Source: Clostridiales bacterium (GTDB taxonomy: Bacteria; Bacillota; Clostridia; Oscillospirales; Oscillospiraceae). Taken from it: DNA of 10,023 nt. The notes beneath the pieces were generated by a model, which searched no databases, was not told the DNA's origin, and worked only from the letters and a program-made list of their open reading frames with translations. Position numbers and translations under genes: made by a program. The first letter of the stretch is position 1, and the number at the start of each line of letters is the position of its first letter. The DNA lies in the NCBI GenBank assembly GCA_029098065.1, contig JAQXNP010000194.1:1-10023 (forward strand), in the 5' to 3' direction. Shown piece after piece: positions 1-4,185 of this stretch.

Positions 1-416
1 AATTCTTCCTCGGTGCAGTCAGGGCCCACAAAGGTGGTCTCGATGCCCATCTTGGCCATGGTCACCGAGATGAGGTTGAAGGTGCCCCCGTAAATGGAGG
101 AGGAGGCCACGATATGGTCGCCGCAGTTGCAGATATTGAAGAGGGCAAAGAAGTTGGCCGCCTGGCCGGAAGAGGTGAGCATGGCGGCGGAGCCGCCCTC
201 CAGCTGGCAGATCTTGGCCGCCACATAGTCGTTGGTGGGGTTCTGGAGGCGGGTGTAGAAATACCCGCTGGCCTCCAGGTCAAAGAGCTTGCCCATATCC
301 TCGCCGGTGGCGTATTTGAAGGTGGTGGACTGGACGATGGGAATCTGCCGGGGTTCGCCGTTGCCGGGTGTGTAGCCTCCCTGGACACAGATGGTCTCGA
401 TGCGCTGATTGCTCAT
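1..416 (-). CDS. metY: O-acetylhomoserine sulfhydrylase (aminocarboxypropyltransferase), N-terminal part, cut by window edge
   Basis: This is a PLP-dependent enzyme of the Cys/Met metabolism (trans-sulfuration) family. It makes homocysteine from O-acetylhomoserine and sulfide in the cytoplasm, the direct-sulfhydrylation route to methionine. The reverse-strand reading frame starts MSNQRIETICVQGGY and stays open for 138 codons to the window edge. Family marks are YFYTRLQNPT at residues 52-61 (the Y-x-R-x-x-N-P-T segment that binds PLP phosphate across the dimer), SSGQAAN at 82-88, and SSSIYGGT at 105-112. The PLP lysine lies outside the window; the family is usually about 420-430 residues. The ATG at 416 has AAAGGAG nine bases upstream. 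A methionine-type T-box leader directly precedes it, which independently supports a methionine gene. Cystathionine gamma-synthase/lyase relatives are less likely given the long N-terminal region and the context. Confidence 0.93.
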   Translation of the reverse strand, partial: MSNQRIETICVQGGYTPGNGEPRQIPIVQSTTFKYATGEDMGKLFDLEASGYFYTRLQNPTNDYVAAKICQLEGGSAAMLTSSGQAANFFALFNICNCGDHIVASSSIYGGTFNLISVTMAKMGIETTFVGPDCTEEE

Positions 417-444
417 ACTGTCTTGCTCCTTTCGGTATTGGGGA

Positions 445-720
445 TAAAAAACAGCTTTCGTCCCAAAGTGTTGCTTTGAGACGAAAGCCGTAAAACTTCC
501 GCGGTACCACTCAAATTGCGCCGGTCCGAACCGGACGCCCCTCATAGGGCCCAGCAGCCCTTCCGCCCTGACGCGGCGCGTTCGGGAAGGCCCTACCGGC
601 TTCATGCCCTCGAACCCTCCAGCTCAGGAGCCATAGGACCTGGAGACCCTTGCCGCCGGCTCTCACCCTCCGCCGGTTCTCTGGGGGCGCCTGTCTCCGT
701 CCCTCTCCTTCATCGCTTTT
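445..720 (-). promoter_or_regulatory. T-box riboswitch (methionine) leader of metY
   Basis: The T-box leader senses uncharged tRNA and antiterminates metY transcription. The conserved T-box GAGTGGTACCGCGG reads on the minus strand at 512-499. The base of Stem I contains a clean kink-turn: AGC (717-715), GATGA, AGGAG (709-705) pair with CTCCT (630-626), GA, GCT (623-621). Above it, GGAGAC and GTCTCC pair, and the distal arm has AGAGA and GGGTGAGA elements. The codon at the expected specifier position, just 5' of a G and the CTCCT strand, is AUG (634-632), so tRNA-Met is the predicted effector. A terminator follows at 446-488. Confidence in a T-box is very high; the specifier assignment rests on manual folding and agrees with the downstream gene. 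Confidence 0.95.
446..488 (-). terminator. T-box regulated (attenuator) terminator
   Basis: The minus strand has GCTTTCGTCTCAAAG, a five-base loop, then CTTTGGGACGAAAGC (488-454), a 15-pair stem with one G-T wobble pair. It runs into GTTTTTTA, so it has a classic U-tract. It lies between the T-box motif and the metY ribosome-binding site, as expected for a transcription-attenuating T-box. Confidence 0.93.
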
Positions 721-726
721 GGCATC

Positions 727-755
727 ATTATAGGGTGCCCGGGCTGGTTTGTCAA
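727..755 (-). promoter_or_regulatory. Sigma-A promoter of the metY T-box transcript
   Basis: On the minus strand a perfect -35 TTGACA (755-750) is separated by exactly 17 bases from a perfect -10 TATAAT (732-727). Transcription would start near 720, immediately before the Stem I base of the T-box. Confidence 0.93.
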
Positions 756-767
756 GGAAAACCCTGT

Positions 768-796
768 TTGCAAAAGCCTCCCCGCTATGATACACT
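768..796 (+). promoter_or_regulatory. Candidate promoter of the XRE-type regulator
   Basis: TTGCAA (768-773), a 17-base spacer and TACACT (791-796) preceded by TGA give a weak -35 with an extended -10. It lies back to back with the metY promoter. It would leave a leader of about 125 bases before the ATG. This is plausible but not a consensus match. Confidence 0.45.
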
Positions 797-841
797 GCCT
801 CTGAAAACCGCTTCCGGCTGTTTTTTGCCGGAATCCTTTCC

Positions 842-878
842 CGCAACCCATAGTTGCGCGATAATTGGTGGCCGCAAC
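842..878 (+). repeat. Three alternating CGCAAC/GTTGCG half-sites in the regulator leader
   Basis: CGCAAC (842-847), GTTGCG (853-858) and CGCAAC (873-878) alternate in orientation. The middle one can pair with either neighbour, with loops of 5 or 14 bases. Each outer copy sits in an exact nine-base direct repeat, CCGCAACCC (841-849 and 872-880). A separate perfect hairpin, TTCCGGC / GCCGGAA, lies just upstream (812-833). The three half-sites could be an operator or alternating RNA hairpins. Neither role is shown. Confidence 0.4.
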
Positions 879-927
879 CCGGCTTTTCCGGTAGGATAAC
901 GCCATCCAGCGAAGGAGGTATGGTCAT

Positions 928-1275
928 ATGCGAATCACCCTGTTCACCACAATCATCAGCCTGGTATTCTGGGTTCCCCTGATCCTTCTGTTCGTGCTGA
1001 TCGTCAAGGCCCTGCTCAAGTACATCCGCTCCTCCGGCCCCCGCCCGGAGGACCCGGCCGCGGGAAAAACCCTGGGCGAGGCTCAGAAGGCCCGGCGAAC
1101 CTCCTGCGGCATGACCCAGGAGTTTGTGGCAGAGCGTCTGGGTGTCAGCCGGCAGGCCGTCTCCAAATGGGAGAACGGCACCTCCGACCCCAGCACTTCC
1201 AACCTGCTGGCACTGGCCAGACTCTACGGCGTCTCCGTGGAGGAACTGCTGGCCGGAACGGAGGGGCAGGCATAA
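928..1275 (+). CDS. XRE-family HTH regulator with N-terminal transmembrane helix
   Basis: This 115-residue protein is a predicted membrane-tethered transcription regulator; its target is unknown. Residues about 5-27 are a continuous hydrophobic helix, followed by basic KALLKYIR, which predicts a cytoplasmic C-terminus. A short Pro/Gly-rich linker leads to a Cro/C1-type helix-turn-helix domain at about 50-108. Its core is MTQEFVAERLGVSRQAVSKW, with the recognition helix around 74-82, and it ends in the usual LARLYGVSVEELL. The ATG at 928 has AAGGAGG nine bases upstream; an ATG at 920 is too close to that site. The gene diverges from metY and converges on galU, so it appears monocistronic. Small XRE regulators of this kind often control their own promoter, but no partner gene is evident here. 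Confidence 0.85.
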   Translation: MRITLFTTIISLVFWVPLILLFVLIVKALLKYIRSSGPRPEDPAAGKTLGEAQKARRTSCGMTQEFVAERLGVSRQAVSKWENGTSDPSTSNLLALARLYGVSVEELLAGTEGQA

Positions 1276-1303
1276 AAACAGGCGGCGCCGTCGGCGCCGC
1301 CTG
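1272..1303 (-). terminator. GC-rich hairpin, minus-strand terminator; also the left end of the intergenic element
   Basis: CAGGCGGCGCCG (1279-1290) and CGGCGCCGCCTG (1292-1303) form a perfect inverted repeat, in practice a 10-pair stem with loop CGTCG. On the minus strand it is followed by TTTTTAT, so it could end galU transcripts that read through. On the plus strand it starts four bases after the regulator stop codon but has no U-tract. Confidence 0.65.
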
Positions 1304-1513
1304 AAACTGTCTCAAAGCCTCGCAGAGTTCGCGCCCGCAGGTGCGAATGAAATGGAATCCATTTTCTCCGGCGACATGTGCGTCGGAGAAAATACATTAC
1401 GGCCCGCAAACGTGGGAGCCGTACGCCTTTGGCGGACGGCGAGTGCGCTGCGGCGGGCCGCGTCCCTTTTGTCAAAAAAGCTCTGCTTTTTTGACAAGCT
1501 GAGGCGCCGCCTG
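1279..1513. repeat. Hairpin-rich intergenic element bounded by 11-bp inverted repeats
   Basis: The outer ends are CAGGCGGCGCC (1279-1289) and its exact inverse GGCGCCGCCTG (1503-1513). The right end is also an exact direct copy of 1293-1303. Inside are several further inverted repeats: TTCGCGCC/GGTGCGAA (1328-1347), AATGG/CCATT (1351-1363), ATTTTCTCCG/CGGAGAAAAT (1361-1393), CGGCCCGC/GCGGGCCG (1400-1460) and TTGTCAAAAAAGC/GCTTTTTTGACAA (1469-1497). No convincing protein is encoded. The structure fits a dispersed REP/MITE-like intergenic repeat or a structured RNA. No second copy occurs in this window, so its repetitiveness is inferred. Confidence 0.6.
1469..1497. terminator. Bidirectional terminator-like hairpin between convergent genes
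   Basis: TTGTCAAAAAAGC, loop TCT, GCTTTTTTGACAA is a perfect 13-pair hairpin. It has six Ts in the 3' arm on either strand. It lies 22 bases beyond the galU stop codon and also downstream of the regulator. It is AU-rich, so its terminator strength is uncertain. Confidence 0.6.
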
Positions 1514-1518
1514 TCCGT

Positions 1519-2391
1519 TCACAGCGTTTTTGCCTTTTCCAGCAGGAACTGCCGGAGCCACGCCCCCGTCTCCGGATGATCCAGAGCAAAGTCAATGGTG
1601 GCCTCCAGAAAGCCCTTCAGGTTTCCGGTGTCGTAGCGGCGGCCCTCAAAGTCCACCGCCACCATCTTCTCCCGGCCGCACAGGGTCTTGAGTCCGTCGG
1701 TGAGCTGGATCTCCCCGCCGTAGCCGGGGGCCTGGTTCTCCAGAATGTCAAAGATCCCCGGCCGCAGCACATACCGGCCCAGGATGGCATAGTTGGAGAA
1801 CTTCTCCGCCAGCGTAGGCTTCTCGTTCATGTCGGAGACGGAGAAGATCCGCTCCTCCAGAGGGGAGACCTTCACCGAGGAATACTTGGAGATGGCCTCA
1901 TCCGCCACCTGCTGGACGCCCACCGCCGAGGCGTCATACTTCTCGGCGGCGGCGATGAGCTGGCCGATGACCGGCCTTGAGGCCCGCATGATGTCGTCCC
2001 CCAGCAGGACCGCAAAGGGCTCGTCCCCCACGAACCGCTTGGCCCGCCAGATGGCGTGGCCCAGCCCCTTGGTCTCCTTCTGGCGGACATAGAAGACATT
2101 GGCAAGGTCGGCCGCCCGCCGGACTTCCTCCAGCTCTTTCTCCTTGCCGGAGGCCTCCAGACGGCGCTCCAGTTCGGGATAGTAGTCGAAATAGTCGTCC
2201 ATGGCCGACTTGGCCCGGTTGGTGACGATGAGGATATCCTCAATGCCGGCGGCCACCGCCTCCTCGACGATGTACTGGACCACCGGCTTGTCCACCATGG
2301 GCAGCATCTCCTTGGGCACCGTCTTGGTGGCCGGGAGCATCCGGGTCCCCAGGCCGGCGGCAGGGATGACAGCCTTGCGTACCTTCTTCAT
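1519..2391 (-). CDS. galU: UTP--glucose-1-phosphate uridylyltransferase
   Basis: GalU is a cytoplasmic enzyme that makes UDP-glucose from UTP and glucose-1-phosphate. UDP-glucose feeds envelope polysaccharides, glycolipids and galactose metabolism. The 290-residue length is normal for bacterial GalU. The nucleotidyltransferase signature is at the N-terminus: AAGLGTRMLPATKTVPKEML at 11-30, then DKPVVQYIVEEA at 34-45. Further family blocks are LLGDD at 129-133, GRYVL at 205-209, GGEIQLTD at 225-232 and YDTGNLKGFLEA at 253-264. The ATG at 2391 has AGGAGG seven bases upstream. It follows queT by 24 bases on the same strand, with no terminator between them, so the two are probably co-transcribed from the queT promoter. 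Close relatives such as glucose-1-phosphate thymidylyltransferase lack this motif combination. Confidence 0.96.
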   Translation of the reverse strand: MKKVRKAVIPAAGLGTRMLPATKTVPKEMLPMVDKPVVQYIVEEAVAAGIEDILIVTNRAKSAMDDYFDYYPELERRLEASGKEKELEEVRRAADLANVFYVRQKETKGLGHAIWRAKRFVGDEPFAVLLGDDIMRASRPVIGQLIAAAEKYDASAVGVQQVADEAISKYSSVKVSPLEERIFSVSDMNEKPTLAEKFSNYAILGRYVLRPGIFDILENQAPGYGGEIQLTDGLKTLCGREKMVAVDFEGRRYDTGNLKGFLEATIDFALDHPETGAWLRQFLLEKAKTL

Positions 2392-2415
2392 ATGTAGACC
2401 TCCTGACTTCAGCGT

Positions 2416-2943
2416 TCAGATGGCGGAAAGCCGTCGCTCCGGAATCATGGTGCGGAAATATCTCACACGGGGCAGAACATAGAGCAGGAGCATCCCCAGC
2501 ACATAGCAGGCCCCCAGTTCCCCCAGTCCCACGGTCAGGCCGTTGAACACCCAGGCGGCGGGGAGGGCGGCGGTAAAGCCTCCCGCCTCGGCCCAGCCGA
2601 TGGTGAAGCCCACCAGCACCGCGTTGCAGATCACCGGAGGCAGAGGGGCCATCCACCTGTTTTTTACCCGGCTGGTCCAGAGGGCGGCAATGAGTGTGGC
2701 CGCCGAGCCCACCACGATATCCAGCGGGCCGTACGGGGAGAGCAGATTGGTGATGAGACATCCCACAAATAGTCCCGGCACTGTGGCCGGGAACAGGAAG
2801 GGCAGTACGGTGAGAGCCTCGGCAAAGCGGAACTGGATGGGCCCGAAGGTGAGCCCGAAGATGTTGCCGAAATAGCTCATCACGGCGTAGAGGGCGGCCA
2901 CCATGGCCGCCAGGGTCAGATCCCGGGTGGAACATTTGCGCAT
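2416..2943 (-). CDS. queT: QueT-type ECF transporter substrate-binding (S) component, queuosine precursor uptake
   Basis: This 175-residue integral membrane protein is the substrate-specific subunit of an energy-coupling-factor transporter. The family imports queuosine precursors (preQ1/preQ0) for tRNA modification, working with shared EcfA/A'/T subunits that are not in this window. The hallmark block GPIQFRFAEALTVLPFL lies at 34-50, followed by VPGLFVGCLITNLLS at 55-69 and GPLDIVVGSAATLIAALW at 72-89. About five to six hydrophobic segments span residues 8-158. The ATG at 2943 has GGAGG ten bases upstream, and that site can be masked by an upstream strand (see the leader entry). It is the first gene of a probable queT-galU operon. 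The substrate is assigned from the family; the leader would agree if it proves to be a preQ1 riboswitch. Confidence 0.88.
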   Translation of the reverse strand: MRKCSTRDLTLAAMVAALYAVMSYFGNIFGLTFGPIQFRFAEALTVLPFLFPATVPGLFVGCLITNLLSPYGPLDIVVGSAATLIAALWTSRVKNRWMAPLPPVICNAVLVGFTIGWAEAGGFTAALPAAWVFNGLTVGLGELGACYVLGMLLLYVLPRVRYFRTMIPERRLSAI

Positions 2944-2951
2944 AAGAACAA

Positions 2952-3077
2952 GACCTCCATTTTTTGTTTAGAATATGTGCGCCCCATACAGGGCCGGAGG
3001 TCCCTTTCCCCGGGGGCATGGCGCAGCGCCCCCGGACGGCATTCTCTCCGGCCGTTGGACTGGGTGGGGAACCAGTC
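2952..3077 (-). promoter_or_regulatory. Structured queT leader, candidate translational riboswitch (possibly preQ1 class)
   Basis: The 5' leader folds by eye into three helices: P1 GACTGG/CCAGTC (3077-3072 with 3063-3058, loop TTCCCCAC), P2 GGCCGGAG/CTCCGGCC (3053-3046 with 2999-2992) and P3 CCGGGGGC/GCCCCCGG (3035-3028 with 3017-3010). The P1 loop TTCCCC can also pair with GGGGAA at 3011-3006, which would make a pseudoknot. GACCTCC (3002-2996) overlaps the 3' strand of P2 and is exactly complementary to the ribosome-binding site GGAGGTC (2958-2952). Either P2 forms or the ribosome-binding site is masked. PreQ1 riboswitches are known upstream of queT, including in this bacterial family. Membership of a named class is not established here. 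Confidence 0.65.
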
Positions 3078-3083
3078 GAGGGC

Positions 3084-3092
3084 ATTATACCA
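3084..3092 (-). promoter_or_regulatory. Extended -10 promoter of queT-galU
   Basis: On the minus strand TGGTATAAT carries a perfect -10 (TATAAT, 3089-3084) with the TG extension. The -35 at 17-base spacing, TTCCTT (3112-3107), is poor and overlaps the spoIIQ terminator. Transcription would start near 3077, at the first base of leader helix P1. Confidence 0.75.
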
Positions 3093-3103
3093 CAGACCGC
3101 TTC

Positions 3104-3146
3104 AAAAAGGAAGAGGGGCCGGAGGCTTTCATCCTCCGGCTCCTCT
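3104..3146 (-). terminator. Terminator of spoIIQ
   Basis: The minus strand reads AGAGG-A-GCCGGAGG, loop ATGAAAG, CCTCCGGC-C-CCTCT (3146-3112), then TCC and five Ts (3108-3104). It lies 17 bases after the spoIIQ stop codon. This is a strong intrinsic terminator with a single mismatch in the stem. Confidence 0.85.
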
Positions 3147-3162
3147 CAAAAGGGCGTCTGAT

Positions 3163-3888
3163 TCACCGCTGGGGCAGGTACTCCAGGGGATCCACGCTCA
3201 CTCCGTCCCTGGTCATGGACAGGTGGAGGTGGGACGCCTCCGCGCTCTCGGCGATGGCGGTGGCCCCCACCGAGCCGATGATATCCCCGGTACGCACCGT
3301 GTCTCCGATCTCCACCGCCGGCACCTCCTCCAGATTGGAGCAGGTGCTCATCACGCCGTCGGCGTGGAGGATGACCACGGTGGAGCCCATCAGGTCATCC
3401 TGATAGATGTCGCTCACGGTCCCCCCTGCGGGAGCCATCACCTGGGTGCCCGCGGGGGCGGCGATGTCGATGCCGTCGTGGGCCCGCCAGTCCCCCATGG
3501 TCTCGTCATAGGCCAGGGTCTCCACCGCATAGCCCCGCAGCACCTCGCCCTTCACCGGCCAGGTAAAGACAGAGGCGGTCGCCGTCCCCATCTCCCCTCC
3601 CGTGGTCTGAGGGGCCTGAGTGGCCCGGGGCGTGGGCTGGGCCGTGGGGGCCGGAGTCTGAACCGGCCCGGGTGCCGCTGTGGCGGGCGGTTCCGCTGTG
3701 GGACGGGCCGTGGGAACGGCTGACACCGTCACTTTGGCCGGTCCGGCCACAGTCTGATCCGCTTCACCGGTATTGGAAAAAAGATAATAGCCCGAGACTC
3801 CAAGCGCCGCGACGCACAGGAGGAGGACTATGTAGAAGCCCTTCCCCGCCATGAAGTCTACGACGCGGTCTTTTATCGGTCGTTTCAT
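3163..3888 (-). CDS. spoIIQ: SpoIIQ-like forespore membrane protein, M23/LytM peptidase domain
   Basis: This 241-residue protein is probably SpoIIQ, the forespore-membrane partner of SpoIIIAH in the engulfment zipper and feeding channel of sporulating cells. A short basic N-terminus (MKRPIKDR) precedes one transmembrane helix at about 18-37. A Pro/Thr/Ala-rich linker (about 58-97) follows, then an M23 (LytM) domain at about 107-238. Zinc ligands are visible: H137 and D141 in HDGIDI, and H220/H222 in HLHL. The usual catalytic His of the Y-x-H-L motif is replaced: the matching segment is CSNL with N185. Loss or alteration of catalytic residues is known in SpoIIQ. The sigma-F-like promoter immediately upstream supports the name over a generic M23 peptidase. 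GGAGG lies 12 bases before the ATG. It is transcribed alone. Confidence 0.78.
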   Translation of the reverse strand: MKRPIKDRVVDFMAGKGFYIVLLLCVAALGVSGYYLFSNTGEADQTVAGPAKVTVSAVPTARPTAEPPATAAPGPVQTPAPTAQPTPRATQAPQTTGGEMGTATASVFTWPVKGEVLRGYAVETLAYDETMGDWRAHDGIDIAAPAGTQVMAPAGGTVSDIYQDDLMGSTVVILHADGVMSTCSNLEEVPAVEIGDTVRTGDIIGSVGATAIAESAEASHLHLSMTRDGVSVDPLEYLPQR

Positions 3889-3910
3889 TGGTTTTTAACA
3901 CCTCCAAGGC

Positions 3911-3941
3911 TAAGTTTTGCCTGCTCCGTTCTCCTTTATAC
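3911..3941 (-). promoter_or_regulatory. Sigma-F-like (forespore) promoter of spoIIQ
   Basis: On the minus strand GTATA (3941-3937), 15 bases, then GGCAAAACTTA (3921-3911) fit the Bacillus sigma-F pattern GYWTA-N15-GGNRANAMTW at every defined position. The predicted start near 3905 falls at the ribosome-binding site, so the leader is very short. Confidence 0.7.
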
Positions 3942-3960
3942 CCCTTTCTTCAAAAAGTTC

Positions 3961-3990
3961 TTGACTTTATTTCTGCCGCCGGGGTATCAT
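3961..3990 (+). promoter_or_regulatory. Distal sigma-A-like promoter of the adaptor/ABC/SLH operon
   Basis: TTGACT (3961-3966), an 18-base spacer and TATCAT (3985-3990) each match the consensus at five of six positions. The transcript would carry a leader of about 190 bases containing a CCCGGG/CCCGGG hairpin (3998-4020) and the GAATCAT/ATGATTC repeat. Confidence 0.55.
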
Positions 3991-4062
3991 GCATTCACCC
4001 GGGCCGAAAAAATTCCCGGGCTGCCGCGTTTTTCGTACTTTCTCTCCGGGTTTTCGGCGTTT

Positions 4063-4091
4063 GAATCATCTTAACCGTTTTTTAATGATTC
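4063..4091. promoter_or_regulatory. Inverted repeat next to the proximal promoter, candidate operator
   Basis: GAATCAT (4063-4069) and ATGATTC (4085-4091) are a perfect seven-base inverted repeat with a 15-base AT-rich centre. It lies immediately upstream of the extended -10 promoter at 4116-4124, where an activator or repressor could bind. No known regulator motif is recognised. Confidence 0.4.
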
Positions 4092-4115
4092 GTTTACATT
4101 TCTTTCTTGTTCCCA

Positions 4116-4124
4116 TGGTATACT
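4116..4124 (+). promoter_or_regulatory. Proximal extended -10 promoter of the adaptor/ABC/SLH operon
   Basis: TGGTATACT is an extended -10 (TATACT, 4119-4124). The best upstream -35-like box, TTTACA (4093-4098), is 20 bases away, too far for a standard sigma-A promoter. Such promoters often need an activator. The start would be near 4131, 55 bases before the first gene. Confidence 0.6.
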
Positions 4125-4185
4125 GCGGACGATAGCGGATGCTGAGAAACATTCCAAACATTCAGGTTTTCGAAGGAGAATCCAT

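Noticed and set aside
511..927. Open frames on both strands in the metY leader (516-899 plus, 511-927 minus)
   Set aside because: They lie across the T-box RNA and two divergent promoters, and their compositions (Arg/Pro/Ser-rich) are not protein-like.
1224..1595. Small open frames across the hairpin element (1224-1595 minus, 1312-1497 minus, 1124-1579 plus)
   Set aside because: They overlap the regulator or galU and are made of inverted-repeat DNA. I see no ribosome-binding site or domain. They would be spurious genes if annotated.
2941..3080. Short preQ1-I type riboswitch in the queT leader
   Set aside because: The small hairpin with A-rich pseudoknot tail typical of preQ1-I is not seen; the leader is larger with three GC-rich helices.
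4093..4124. TTTACA as the -35 of the proximal operon promoter
   Set aside because: The spacer to TATACT is 20 bases, too long for sigma-A; kept only as an extended -10 promoter.
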